From Flavobacterium sp. 11 (GTDB lineage Bacteria; Bacteroidota; Bacteroidia; Flavobacteriales; Flavobacteriaceae): 64,000 bases of DNA. A program made the translations under genes and the position numbers. This document shows, piece by piece, positions 29,416 to 38,608 of this stretch; position 1 is the first letter of the stretch, and every line of letters starts with the position of its first letter. The DNA is taken from assembly GCF_002754315.1 (NCBI RefSeq), contig NZ_PEFE01000001.1, forward strand, positions 2,232,001 through 2,296,000. The letters run 5' to 3'. Under the pieces are notes generated by a model. It saw only the letters and a list, made by a program, of their open reading frames with translations. It did no database searches and had not been told where the DNA came from.

Positions 29416-30734
29416 TTTAATATTTTTTGAATGGTTTTTAATTTGTCTTTATAGGGCGCATAACGCATCGGTAAATCGAGCCAAGTCCCTTTTTTTACAA
29501 TTGCTTTTTTATGGGAAAAAATATCAAAACTTAATTTTCCATGATACGCTCCCATTCCGGAATTTCCAACACCGCCAAAAGGCAGGCGATTATTGGCCAA
29601 ATGAATTACGGTATCATTGATGCAACCACCACCGAAAGAATATTTTTGCAACACTTCATCGATAAAGGATTTGTTTTGGGAAAATAAATACAGGGATAAT
29701 GGTTTTTCGAAGCTCGAAATTATTTTTTCAATATCAGCTTTTGATTCATAAGAAAGTATTGGGAGTATTGGGCCAAAAATTTCTTCTGTCATCACTAAAC
29801 TATCCATTTTTGGCTCGTCAAGTAAAGTGGGAGCAAGGTATAATGTCTCTTTGTTAGATTGTCCGCCAAAAAGTATTTCTTGATTTTCCAATAAACGTAA
29901 TTGACGTTCCCAATTTTTAAAATTGATGATTCTCGCAAAATCAGATGATTCTTCCGGGTTTGTTCCAAGTGCTTTTTGAATTTCTTGAATTAATAATTTT
30001 ACGAAAGTATCTTTCATTTTTTGGTGTACCAAAATATAATCAGGTGCAACACAGGTTTGTCCGGCGTTTATGATTTTCCCCCATACAATGCGTCGCGCGC
30101 TTAATTCTAAATTAGCGGTTTCGTCAACTATGCAAGGACTTTTTCCGCCTAATTCCAGGGTAGCGGGCGTTAAGTTTTCGGCAGCTGCTTTTGCCACTAT
30201 TTTTCCAACAGCGACACTTCCCGTGAAAAAAATATAGTCCCAGCGTTGATTTAATAATTCCTGTGCAATTGTGGCATCTCCCGTGACAACCACAACATCT
30301 TTTACAGCAAACGTTTCAGTGATAATTTTAGAAATGATATTCGAAGTATTCGGAGTGAGTTCAGATGGTTTTAAAGTCACTTTATTCCCTGCGGCAACAG
30401 CGGCAACAAGGGGACATAAAGCCAATTGAAACGGATAATTCCACGGTGAAAGTATTAAAACATTGCCGTAAGGTTCACTGTAGACGTAATCAGAAGAAGG
30501 GAAATTTAAAAATGAAGGGAAAACTCTTTTTGGCTTCGCCCAAGAATCGATGTTTTTTATCGTCTCTTTTAAATCACTGATGACGTAATTAGTTTCAGTT
30601 AAAACGGCTTCAAATGCAGGTTTCTTAAAATCATCATACAAAGCCTTGATTATTGCCTCTTCATTTTCTATAATGTTGTGCAATAATTTTTTAAGGGACT
30701 CTTTTCGGAAAGCAATTTCTGTATGATACTTCAT
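29406..30734 (-). CDS. Aldehyde dehydrogenase family protein
   Basis: 442 residues, NAD(P)-dependent oxidation of an aldehyde to the acid. The shortened, class-3-like form fits fatty or aromatic aldehyde dehydrogenases. Conserved parts: I-L-S-P-W-N-Y-P-F-Q (about 94-103), the cofactor motif F-T-G-S-V-A-V-G-K, the general base Glu in L-E-L-G-G-K-S-P (about 194), the catalytic Cys in N-A-G-Q-T-C-V-A-P (about 231), and E-E-I-F-G-P-I-L-P. The C-terminus overlaps the start of the nitroreductase by 10 bp, so the two form an operon, possibly for detoxification of reactive carbonyl or nitro compounds (inference). Confidence 0.93.
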   Translation of the reverse strand: MKYHTEIAFRKESLKKLLHNIIENEEAIIKALYDDFKKPAFEAVLTETNYVISDLKETIKNIDSWAKPKRVFPSFLNFPSSDYVYSEPYGNVLILSPWNYPFQLALCPLVAAVAAGNKVTLKPSELTPNTSNIISKIITETFAVKDVVVVTGDATIAQELLNQRWDYIFFTGSVAVGKIVAKAAAENLTPATLELGGKSPCIVDETANLELSARRIVWGKIINAGQTCVAPDYILVHQKMKDTFVKLLIQEIQKALGTNPEESSDFARIINFKNWERQLRLLENQEILFGGQSNKETLYLAPTLLDEPKMDSLVMTEEIFGPILPILSYESKADIEKIISSFEKPLSLYLFSQNKSFIDEVLQKYSFGGGCINDTVIHLANNRLPFGGVGNSGMGAYHGKLSFDIFSHKKAIVKKGTWLDLPMRYAPYKDKLKTIQKILKWL

Positions 30735-31004
30735 TGGATGATTTTAATTTAAAATTACATAAATATTATTTTAAACCCACTCTATATCCGAAATAAAAAA
30801 ACAAAAAAAACAGGAATAATTAGTTAATGCTACATTTTTTTAAGGTAAAATATAAAAAAGAATAAAAAGCAGTTCAAGTATTTTTATATTACAATGTTTC
30901 ATAAAATTAAGTGGGAATGAACGCGATGTTTTGAATATATTTGATTGATGAAAAGGGATGAAGGTTATCTCTAATAAAATTAAAGTTAATACAAATCGTA
31001 AAAA

Positions 31005-31421
31005 ATGAAAAAAAATATTTTATCAATAATGCTCTTGTTTTGTAGTTATTTATCAATTGCTCAAGAGAAAGAAATTAAAGCAGTCCTAGAAAAGCAACGT
31101 TTAGATTGGAATAATGGGGATATGATTGGATATATGCAAGGTTATTTAAAATCCGATTCTTTACTATTTGTTGGAAAAACAGGACCGTTTTACGGCTGGG
31201 AAAAAAACTTACAAGTCTATCAGCAAGTCTATCCTGACAAAGCCGCTATGGGTAACCTAACTTTTGATATCATACAAATTAAAATGATTGATAAAAAATA
31301 TGCTTTCGTTTTAGGAGGTTGGAATTTGCAAATGGAAAAAGGGGAACAAAAAGGATTTTTTACTTTATTAGTCGAAAAATTTAAAGAAGGCTGGAAAATC
31401 GTAGTAGACCATTCTAGTTAG
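31005..31421 (+). CDS. Exported DUF4440/NTF2-like protein
   Basis: 138 residues with a signal peptide (about 1-19, ending S-I-A-Q). The mature part is one NTF2-like fold of the SnoaL/DUF4440 type: an N-terminal helix with V-L-E-K-Q-R-L-D-W-N-N-G-D, F-V-G-K-T-G-P-F-Y-G-W, and a last strand W-K-I-V-V-D-H-S-S. Such domains bind small ligands or are enzymes; which applies here cannot be told. A TATATTTG -7-like box lies at 30936-30943 but no well-spaced TTG was seen. One of three NTF2-like genes in the window. Confidence 0.85.
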   Translation: MKKNILSIMLLFCSYLSIAQEKEIKAVLEKQRLDWNNGDMIGYMQGYLKSDSLLFVGKTGPFYGWEKNLQVYQQVYPDKAAMGNLTFDIIQIKMIDKKYAFVLGGWNLQMEKGEQKGFFTLLVEKFKEGWKIVVDHSS

Positions 31422-31471
31422 GTTTTTATATAGTGAGAGATGTAACAACAGTTTTAGATGAAATTAGTTTT

Positions 31472-32161
31472 CTAAATAGCATTCCAAATCACATCATCAG
31501 GTGTTGGTGCAATGATTTCTATATTTTCTTTGGTAACAGGATGTACAAAAACTAGTTTTCTGGCGTGCAAATGAATGCCGCCATCAGGATTACTTCGGTC
31601 AAAACCATATTTTAAATCGCCTTTTATCGGTGAACCAATTGCAGAAAGTTGAGCCCGAATTTGATGGTGTCTCCCCGTGTGAAGATTGATTTCCAGAGCA
31701 AAATAATTATTGAGTTCCTTAATGATTTTATAATCTAAACTGGCAAGTTTACTTTCGGGAACTTCTTTTAAATGTGCTTTTGAAGTGTTGTTCTTCTCGT
31801 TTCTTTTTAGAAAATGAACCAATTTATCCTCAGGCTTTGAAGGTTTATTTTTGACAATACACCAATACGTTTTTTTGGTTTCACGGTTACTGAACAACTC
31901 ATTCATTCTCGTCAACGCTTTACTCGTTCGGGCAAAAACGACTATTCCAGTTGTCGGTCTATCCAAACGATGCACCACACCCAGAAATACTTCTCCAGGT
32001 TTGTTGTACTTATCTTTGATGTATTCTTTCACCACATCAGACAATGGTTTATCACCCGTTTTATCACCCTGCACAATATCGCCTACACGTTTGTTTACCA
32101 CAATAAGGTGATTGTCTTCGTGTAGCACTTGAAGGTTGTTTTTATTCGAAACTATTTTCAT
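31472..32161 (-). CDS. RluA-family pseudouridine synthase
   Basis: 229 residues, without an S4 domain. The catalytic Asp is in H-R-L-D-R-P-T-T-G (about residue 65), followed by V-F-A-R-T-S-K-A-L and the later G-R-H-H-Q-I-R-A-Q-L-S. Target (rRNA or tRNA position) cannot be assigned from sequence alone. The start codon is 16 bp from an inverted-repeat-flanked unit (32178-32661) that separates it from panB. Confidence 0.92.
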   Translation of the reverse strand: MKIVSNKNNLQVLHEDNHLIVVNKRVGDIVQGDKTGDKPLSDVVKEYIKDKYNKPGEVFLGVVHRLDRPTTGIVVFARTSKALTRMNELFSNRETKKTYWCIVKNKPSKPEDKLVHFLKRNEKNNTSKAHLKEVPESKLASLDYKIIKELNNYFALEINLHTGRHHQIRAQLSAIGSPIKGDLKYGFDRSNPDGGIHLHARKLVFVHPVTKENIEIIAPTPDDVIWNAI

Positions 32162-32177
32162 TTGGATTTTTAGATTT

Positions 32178-32661
32178 TTAGACTTCTTAGATTTTTAGAC
32201 AAGTTAGACTTTTTAGATAGTTAGATTCTTAAACAAGTCTTGCAGTCTGAAAATCTAAGAAAGTCTATAATAAAGTTGCTCTAAATCTTGAAGTCATTTT
32301 AATAATTTCGTTTAGCATATTTGATAATTCTATTAAATCTTCGGGAGTGATAAAACCTAAATCGGATGAAATAAGAATTTGTGTTTCAACTTCATAAGCT
32401 GAACCGATGGCAATTTCTAAAAATCGTGCAAAGTCCTTATTAGATTGTCTTGATGATCCTTCAGCAATATTAGACGGAATAGAAACAGCAGCTCTTCTTA
32501 ATTGATTTGTTAGCCCAAATTTTTCATCGTTAGGAAAAGACAAAGTCACTTTATAAATTTTAGAACAAAAAAAATCTACTTTTTTTCCAAATCTCTAAAT
32601 CCTTAAATCGATGCATTTCTACTTTTTTTAGTCTAACAATCCAATAATCTAAGAAGTCTAA
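32178..32661. repeat. Unit bounded by perfect 16-bp inverted repeats around the four-helix-bundle gene
   Basis: TTAGACTTCTTAGATT at 32178-32193 and its exact reverse complement AATCTAAGAAGTCTAA at 32646-32661. More degenerate copies of TTAGAC/TTAGATT lie just inside on both sides. The unit fills all the space between rluA-like and panB genes, starting 16 bp from one and ending 2 bp from the other. Confidence 0.7.
32265..32616 (-). pseudogene. Four-helix-bundle (23S rRNA intervening-sequence type) protein, one frameshift
   Basis: Small helical protein of the family first found in intervening sequences of 23S rRNA, related in fold to the Avd protein of diversity-generating retroelements. Function is unknown. 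The main part has L-R-R-A-A-V-S-I-P-S-N-I-A-E-G and F-L-E-I-A-I-G-S-A-Y-E-V-E-T-Q. The usual N-terminus (M-H-R-F-K-D-L-E-I-W-K-K-S) is found from an ATG at 32616 but in another frame. The shift maps to an A8 run (32567-32574; T8 on the coding strand). Seven T give one 116-residue protein of normal length. As written, translation could only start at about 32549 and would lose helix 1. Confidence 0.85.
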
Positions 32662-32663
32662 TT

Positions 32664-33482
32664 TTAATATTGCTCGCTTGAATTAGGAAAATCACTTGAT
32701 TTCACATCGGCAACATATTGACCGATGGCAGTTGTCATTCCTTCGTATAAATTCATGTATCTTCTTAAGAAACGCGGGCTAAATTCATTGTTCATTCCTA
32801 ACATGTCGTGAATCACCAAAACTTGTCCGTCAACTCCGCCACCTGCACCAATCCCAATTACTGGAATAGAAATACTTTGGGCAACTTTCTCGGCTAAATG
32901 AGCAGGAATTTTTTCTAACACTAATCCGAAACAACCTAATCTTTCCAATAATTTAGCATCTTCAATAAGTTTATCTGCTTCTTCCTCTTCTTTGGCACGA
33001 ACTGTATAGGTTCCAAATTTATAAATAGATTGTGGTGTTAAACCCAAATGTCCCATCACTGGAATTCCTGCGTTTAATATTTTCTTGATTGAATCTTTAA
33101 TTTCTTTACCACCTTCCAGTTTTACGGCATGACCACCACTTTCTTTCATAATTCTGATGGCAGAACGCAATGCTTCTTTAGGATCTGATTGGTAACTTCC
33201 AAAAGGTAAATCCACGACAACCAATGCTCTTTCTATAGCTCTCACCACAGATGACGCGTGATAAATCATTTGGTCCAAAGTAATTGGCAAAGTCGTTTCG
33301 TGACCGGCCATTACATTCGATGCAGAGTCACCCACTAAAATGACATCAATTCCGGCAGTATCAACGATCTTTGCCATGGTATAATCGTATGCTGTAAGCA
33401 TGGAAATTTTCTCTCCATTAGCTTTCATCTCAATCAGTGATTTTGTAGTAATCCTTTTATAATCTTTTTTTGCGACAGACAT
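32664..33482 (-). CDS. panB: 3-methyl-2-oxobutanoate hydroxymethyltransferase
   Basis: 272 residues. PanB transfers a hydroxymethyl group from 5,10-methylene-THF to 2-oxoisovalerate, making ketopantoate for pantothenate and CoA. Conserved motifs: [10 protein letters not shown] (about 29), [11 protein letters not shown] (about 51, metal ligand Asp), V-V-D-L-P-F-G-S-Y (about 93), K-L-E-G-G (about 121), G-H-L-G-L-T-P-Q-S and I-G-I-G-A-G. Length is standard. No other pan gene is adjacent. Confidence 0.96.
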   Translation of the reverse strand: MSVAKKDYKRITTKSLIEMKANGEKISMLTAYDYTMAKIVDTAGIDVILVGDSASNVMAGHETTLPITLDQMIYHASSVVRAIERALVVVDLPFGSYQSDPKEALRSAIRIMKESGGHAVKLEGGKEIKDSIKKILNAGIPVMGHLGLTPQSIYKFGTYTVRAKEEEEADKLIEDAKLLERLGCFGLVLEKIPAHLAEKVAQSISIPVIGIGAGGGVDGQVLVIHDMLGMNNEFSPRFLRRYMNLYEGMTTAIGQYVADVKSSDFPNSSEQY

Positions 33483-33583
33483 ATTTGTTGTTTTAAGATT
33501 GTAAAGGTAATAAAATGTATATTTTTAACTCAAAAATGTAACAGTAATGTTATTTGTAATACCAATTTATTAAAAAAGTAATT

Positions 33584-34015
33584 ATGCGTAAAATAGTAGT
33601 ATTGATAGTATTGTTCATCTCGGCAAATTCTCAGGCTCAAAATCAAGAAATTCAAAAAGTGGTTGATACTTTTTTCGAGGCTTTTCATGCCAAAGATACT
33701 CTGAAATTACAGGCTCTTTGTGAGGATACAATGATTTTACAATCTATTAGCGAGAATGCTAAAGGCACCAAATTATCCAATGAAAAGCCACAAGTATTTT
33801 TTAAATCGATAGCTTCTATTCCTGCTGAATTAAAGTTTCAGGAAAAAATTATGAGTTATTCCATTCAAGTGGATGGCGTTATGGCACACGCTTGGACGCC
33901 TTATGAGTTTTATATGAATGGTAAATTAAGTCATAAAGGGGTGAATGCTTTTACGCTTTTCAAAAAAGATAACATTTGGAAAATCGTTCATCTTATTGAT
34001 ACCCGAAGAAAGTAG
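33584..34015 (+). CDS. Exported SnoaL/NTF2-like protein
   Basis: 143 residues with a signal peptide (about 1-18, ending S-Q-A-Q). The mature domain is NTF2-like: V-V-D-T-F-F-E-A-F-H-A-K-D, A-W-T-P-Y-E-F-Y-M-N-G and the closing W-K-I-V-H-L-I-D-T-R. Such lumazine-binding or SnoaL-like proteins are common in Flavobacteria; function unknown. A perfect 17-bp inverted repeat follows its stop codon. Confidence 0.85.
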   Translation: MRKIVVLIVLFISANSQAQNQEIQKVVDTFFEAFHAKDTLKLQALCEDTMILQSISENAKGTKLSNEKPQVFFKSIASIPAELKFQEKIMSYSIQVDGVMAHAWTPYEFYMNGKLSHKGVNAFTLFKKDNIWKIVHLIDTRRK

Positions 34016-34021
34016 TTTTGG

Positions 34022-34067
34022 TTTCACTTTTCATGAAATAATGAATTTTGTTTCATGAAAAGTGAAA
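34022..34067. terminator. Perfect 17-bp inverted repeat after the SnoaL-like gene
   Basis: TTTCACTTTTCATGAAA (34022-34038) and TTTCATGAAAAGTGAAA (34051-34067), loop of 12. It starts 6 bp after the stop. No T tract follows, so termination is only probable. Confidence 0.5.
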
Positions 34068-34106
34068 TGATTTCTGTGGATTTTCAAAAGAGTTTAACAA
34101 TATAAA

Positions 34107-34277
34107 TCAATACGTGTCGTCATTCAAGTCTGATTCTTCTTCCTTTGCTTTTTTGTAATCATTGTTCAAGAAATGAGTGTATTTCTTTTTTTCTTTTTGA
34201 TTTTTTCTAATAAGAAATACAATCAAAATAAGCACACAAATGATTACAATGCTGACTATTATCCAATTAATTTCCAT
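34107..34277 (-). CDS. Small single-pass membrane protein (56 aa)
   Basis: 56 residues starting M-E-I-N-W-I-I-V. One membrane helix (about 4-23), a basic stretch R-K-N-Q-K-E-K-K-K, then an acidic, charged tail ending D-D-T-Y. The reading frame is complete with ATG and TGA, and the composition (helix, positive inside, acidic end) is not random. Function unknown. It faces the serine dehydratase gene in the same direction, 85 bp downstream of nothing else on this strand. Confidence 0.65.
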   Translation of the reverse strand: MEINWIIVSIVIICVLILIVFLIRKNQKEKKKYTHFLNNDYKKAKEEESDLNDDTY

Positions 34278-34362
34278 TATTTCCGGTTTAAGAATAGGTA
34301 TTAAATATACTGTAAATAGTTGAATTATAGATTATCAGTGTTTTAAATTTGTATTATTAAAT

Positions 34363-35790
34363 TTAACAATCTGCCAGATTTACGGCAATGGCTAATCCAC
34401 CTTCAGAAGTTTCTTTGTACTTATTATTCATATCTTTGGCAGTTTGCCACATTGTGTCTACCACTTTATCCAAAGGTACTTTTGCGTTTTTTGGGTCGGT
34501 TTCTAAAGCTAGTTCAGCAGCATTAATGGCTTTTATGGCACCCATTGTATTTCTTTCGATACACGGAATCTGAACCAAACCGCCAATAGGATCACAAGTC
34601 AATCCCAAATGATGTTCCATGGCAATTTCGGCAGCCATTAAAACCTGTTCAGGAGTTCCGCCCATCAATTCGCATAAAGCGGCTGCGGCCATCGAGGAAG
34701 AAACACCAATTTCGGCTTGACAACCACCCATTGCTGCGGATATTGTAGAGCCTTTCTTGAAAATACTGCCTATTTCTCCGGCAACCATCAGGAATTGTTT
34801 GATTTCTTTTTCTCCAGCATTGTGGTTTTCAATCACTAAATAATACATCAAAACAGCTGGGATAACGCCTGCACTTCCATTCGTTGGAGCAGTAACCACG
34901 CGCCCTAAAGCAGCGTTTACTTCATTTACCGCAAGGGCAAAACAAGAAACCCATTTCAGGATTTGGCGAAATTTCACTTCTGTTTTTCTAATTTCTTCGA
35001 GCCAGCTTTGAGGCGAATCATAATTGGCTAGACCGATGAGGTTTTGGTGCATATCAAAAGCACGGCGACGCACATTTAATCCGCCTGGAAGAATCCCTTC
35101 AGAATGGCAACCAATGTACATGCATTCGAGCATCGTTTTCCAAATGCGCATCAATTCATGATCGATAACAGCTTCGGTACGCATCGATTTTTCGTTTTCA
35201 TAAACGATTTCCGATATGGATTTGTTTTCTTTTTTGCAATAATCCAATAGTTCGGATGCTTTGTCAATAGGATACGGAAAAGCACATTTTATCTGGATTT
35301 TCTTTTTGGCGTTGATGCGTTCTTCTTTGACCACAAATCCGCCACCAATAGAATAAAAGGTAGAAACGTATTCGCTATCATCCGTCATATAAGCTGTAAA
35401 AGTCATTCCATTGGCATGAAAAGGAAGGAAGTTTTTATTGAAAACGATGTCTTGGAGGAAATAAAAAGGAATTGGTTTTTCGTTTCCTAAATTGATTTCG
35501 TTTTTGGATTCAATGGATTTAATGATTGCATCAATATTTTCCACTGGAATGTATTCCGGATCTTGCCCGCTTAAACCCAGCATTACGGCTAAATCCGTGG
35601 CGTGTCCTTTTCCGGTTAACGAAAGGGAGCCGTATAAATCTATTTTTACCCGGTTTACAGTATGAAGTAAATTTTCGTTTCTCAATTCACTAAGAAAGCG
35701 TTCTGCAGCTCTCCAAGGTCCAAGTGTGTGCGAACTCGAAGGTCCTACACCAATTTTTAGCATGTCAAAAACTGAGATACATTCTTCCAT
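34363..35790 (-). CDS. sdaA: L-serine ammonia-lyase (iron-sulfur type, single chain)
   Basis: 475 residues from the ATG at 35790, chosen because the family begins [22 protein letters not shown]; a TTG 27 bp upstream is in frame but unlikely. Converts L-serine to pyruvate and ammonia using a 4Fe-4S cluster. The N-terminal beta domain (about 1-160) and alpha domain (about 190-475) are fused, as in E. coli SdaA. Candidate cluster cysteines are in [16 protein letters not shown] and [17 protein letters not shown] is conserved. Monocistronic. Confidence 0.94.
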   Translation of the reverse strand: MEECISVFDMLKIGVGPSSSHTLGPWRAAERFLSELRNENLLHTVNRVKIDLYGSLSLTGKGHATDLAVMLGLSGQDPEYIPVENIDAIIKSIESKNEINLGNEKPIPFYFLQDIVFNKNFLPFHANGMTFTAYMTDDSEYVSTFYSIGGGFVVKEERINAKKKIQIKCAFPYPIDKASELLDYCKKENKSISEIVYENEKSMRTEAVIDHELMRIWKTMLECMYIGCHSEGILPGGLNVRRRAFDMHQNLIGLANYDSPQSWLEEIRKTEVKFRQILKWVSCFALAVNEVNAALGRVVTAPTNGSAGVIPAVLMYYLVIENHNAGEKEIKQFLMVAGEIGSIFKKGSTISAAMGGCQAEIGVSSSMAAAALCELMGGTPEQVLMAAEIAMEHHLGLTCDPIGGLVQIPCIERNTMGAIKAINAAELALETDPKNAKVPLDKVVDTMWQTAKDMNNKYKETSEGGLAIAVNLADC

Positions 35791-35974
35791 CTGTAGTGTG
35801 AATTTTGTTGTCTGCAAATATAATAGAATGTAGCAATGATACTAATCTAAAATAGAATAATATTGTTTATTTAATAATGAATATTGCCGTATTGTTATTA
35901 TTCTTCAAGAAAAAATGAATTAATAAAAACTTGAGGATTAGTAAAATCAATATTTCACTAATCCGAAATTTAGC

Positions 35975-36005
35975 TTGTGCAATACTTGTTAAATGGCTAT
36001 TTTTG
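35975..36005 (+). promoter_or_regulatory. Bacteroidota-type promoter of the M14 peptidase gene
   Basis: TTG at 35975-35977, 20 bases, then TATTTTTG at 35998-36005, matching TTG-N19-TAnnTTTG. The start codon is 24 bp further on. Confidence 0.55.
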
Positions 36006-36028
36006 AAGCATAACTAACCCAAAAAAAT

Positions 36029-38536
36029 ATGAAAAAGACCGTTTTTTCTTTTTATCTAATGCTAACTTTGGTGCTAAGTGTTCATTCGCAAGTGCAAAGT
36101 CCTTCTCAATTTTTACCCAATTACGGAAAACAAATTACCTATTATCATCAGGCTGAAAATTATTTCAAGCATCTTACGGAAAAGTCCACTTTTATCAAAC
36201 ATCAGAAATATGGTGTAACACCGGAACAAAGGGATTTGAATGTGTATTTTATTTCCAGTCCGGATAACTTGGCTAATTTAGAACAAATTCGAAATAACAA
36301 TTTAGCCGCCATTGGTTTATCCGAGAATAAATCTCAAATGATTGGCGATAAGTTAATTGTATGGTTGAGTTTTAATGTTCACGGAAATGAATTTGCAGGA
36401 ACCGAAAGCGCGATGACAGTGGCTTATGAATTAGTAAATCCTTCGAATGCAGAAACTAAAAAGTGGCTAGAGAATACGATTGTAATCCTTGATCCATGCA
36501 TTAATCCTGATGGATATTCCAGATACGGAAATTGGTTAAGAGAGATTTCAGGTAAAAAAACGCATCCTGAATTGTCAGACAGAGAACACATGGAAGTTTG
36601 GCCAGGTGGTAGATACAACCATTATATTTTTGATTTAAATAGAGACTGGGCGTGGCAAACACAACCGGAAACCCAACAGCGTATTGCATTATACAACCAA
36701 TGGATGCCTCAAGTTCATACTGATGTGCACGAAATGGGATATAATTCTCCGTATTTCTTTCCCCCATCAGCAGAACCTTTGCACGAATACATTGAAAAGT
36801 ATCAAAAAGATTTTCATTACACTTTAGGGAAAAACATTTCTAAGAAATTCGATGCTCAAAACTGGATGTACAATACCGGGGAACGTTTTGATTTGTTTTA
36901 TCCAAGTTATGGTGATACATATCCTACTTATAACGGAGCAGTAGGAATGACATTGGAGCAAGGAGGAATAGGAGCAGGAAGAGAAGTTGTGATGAGTAAC
37001 GGAATCAATTTGACTATTAAAGACCGATTGACGCATCACGCAACGGCTGTTTTAACGGTTGTGGAATCGGCGGCATCACAAGCGGATGTTTTGTTGAAAG
37101 GATTCAGAGGTTTTATGAATAATTCTCGAAAAACAGTTAAGGGAAATTATAAAATGTATGTGATGAAAAACAATCCGAAATTAATTCAAATGGCGGATTT
37201 GTTGAAAAAAAATAATGTAGAATTCAGTTATGCCGATGCTAGTCAAAAAGCTTCGGGATTCAATTACAACACTAAGTCAGAGAAAGGTTTTACGATTGAA
37301 CCGAATGATTTGATTGTAAAAGTAGACCAACAAAAAGCCGTTTTTGCACAAGTGCTTTTTGAACCGAACCAAAAACTAAATGACAGTTTATCGTATGACA
37401 TTACCTCTTGGGCATTGCCTTTGGCGTATGGAGTTGAAGGATATGCGGTAAAAAATAGTTTAGCCATTAAAACAAAAGCGTCAATTGAAGCGCTGGAAAA
37501 AACGATTCCTAAAAATGTATATGCATTTCATATTCCGTGGAATAACAGAATCTCAGCTCAGGTTTTATCTTTGTTGCACCAAAATAATATCAAGGTGCGA
37601 TCAGCGATGAAAAAAGCGATTTTTGGGGATACAACTGTTGAGCCGGGAGGTTTACTGGTTACGAAAACTGACAATCCTAATGTTGTTGACTTTGAAAAAA
37701 CGATTACTGATCTTGTGAAAATAAAAACAGATTTTAATTACATCTTAACTGGTTTTTCTTCGAATTCTAAAGATGTTGGTGGTGAAAATTTCAATTTATT
37801 AAAAGCTCCAAAAATTGTTTTATTGTCAGGCAAAGGAGTTGGTTCTACTGAATTTGGTTCTGTTTGGTATTATCTGGAAGAAACGGTGGGTTATCCGGTA
37901 AGTGTTGTGGATGCGGATAATTTTAAAAGAATAAAATTATACAATTACAACACATTGATATTGCCTGATGGCTATTACAATTTCTCTGAAGAACAACAGA
38001 AACAAATTGCAGAATGGGTTAAAAATGGTGGAAAAGTGATTGCCATGAATAGTGCCCTTAGTTTATTTGAAGGAAAAGAAGGATATGCTTTGAGTCCTTT
38101 TGCTACGGATGAAGACAAACTTAGCTCTGAAAAAGAAGACTCTGAAAATGAATTAAAAGAACGATTCTTAGATTTCCAAGATACTGAACGCAGGTATATT
38201 TCTAAATCGATTCCTGGGGCTATCATTGAGAATCTTTTGAATAAAACACATCCAATGTCTTTTGGTTTAGGAGATAAATATTTCAGCTTAAAAACGGATG
38301 ACAGACATTATTCATTATTGAAAAAGGCAACAAATGTTGTTTACGTGCCTAAAGATTATAAGAGTTACGGTTTTGTTGGTAATGAAATCAAAAAGAAATT
38401 GAATAATACAGTAAGCTTTGCTGTCGATAAGAAAGAAAATGGCGAAGTAATTTATATGGTTGATAATCCATTGTTTAGAGGTTTCTGGGAAAACGGAAAT
38501 TTATTGTTCAGTAATGCATTATTCTTGGTGGACTAA
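36029..38536 (+). CDS. Exported M14-family zinc carboxypeptidase
   Basis: 835 residues with a signal peptide (about 1-20). The peptidase M14 domain (about 45-340) has the zinc motif F-N-V-H-G-N-E-F-A-G (H-x-x-E, about 116-119) and the third ligand His in Q-V-H-T-D-V-H-E-M-G (about 231-237). The remainder (about 360-835) resembles a class I glutamine-amidotransferase-like domain near V-V-D-A-D-N-F and G-G-K-V-I-A-M-N-S-A-L-S, common in large Bacteroidota M14 proteins. It probably degrades peptides in the periplasm or outside. Expressed from its own promoter; ends at a bidirectional terminator. Confidence 0.92.
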   Translation: MKKTVFSFYLMLTLVLSVHSQVQSPSQFLPNYGKQITYYHQAENYFKHLTEKSTFIKHQKYGVTPEQRDLNVYFISSPDNLANLEQIRNNNLAAIGLSENKSQMIGDKLIVWLSFNVHGNEFAGTESAMTVAYELVNPSNAETKKWLENTIVILDPCINPDGYSRYGNWLREISGKKTHPELSDREHMEVWPGGRYNHYIFDLNRDWAWQTQPETQQRIALYNQWMPQVHTDVHEMGYNSPYFFPPSAEPLHEYIEKYQKDFHYTLGKNISKKFDAQNWMYNTGERFDLFYPSYGDTYPTYNGAVGMTLEQGGIGAGREVVMSNGINLTIKDRLTHHATAVLTVVESAASQADVLLKGFRGFMNNSRKTVKGNYKMYVMKNNPKLIQMADLLKKNNVEFSYADASQKASGFNYNTKSEKGFTIEPNDLIVKVDQQKAVFAQVLFEPNQKLNDSLSYDITSWALPLAYGVEGYAVKNSLAIKTKASIEALEKTIPKNVYAFHIPWNNRISAQVLSLLHQNNIKVRSAMKKAIFGDTTVEPGGLLVTKTDNPNVVDFEKTITDLVKIKTDFNYILTGFSSNSKDVGGENFNLLKAPKIVLLSGKGVGSTEFGSVWYYLEETVGYPVSVVDADNFKRIKLYNYNTLILPDGYYNFSEEQQKQIAEWVKNGGKVIAMNSALSLFEGKEGYALSPFATDEDKLSSEKEDSENELKERFLDFQDTERRYISKSIPGAIIENLLNKTHPMSFGLGDKYFSLKTDDRHYSLLKKATNVVYVPKDYKSYGFVGNEIKKKLNNTVSFAVDKKENGEVIYMVDNPLFRGFWENGNLLFSNALFLVD

Positions 38537-38556
38537 AATTTGAATATTTATCATAC

Positions 38557-38588
38557 AAAAAGAGCACGATAATTATCGTGCTCTTTTT
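38557..38588. terminator. Bidirectional terminator between the M14 peptidase and tamL
   Basis: Perfect 32-bp palindrome centred on AATT, with A and T runs at the ends, between convergent genes. Confidence 0.9.
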
Positions 38589-38608
38589 TTTATCCAGATT
38601 GTATTGTT

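Noticed and set aside
35791..35817. Upstream TTG start for serine dehydratase
   Set aside because: The ATG at 35790 matches the family N-terminus M-E-E-C-I-S-V-F-D; the extension has no counterpart.
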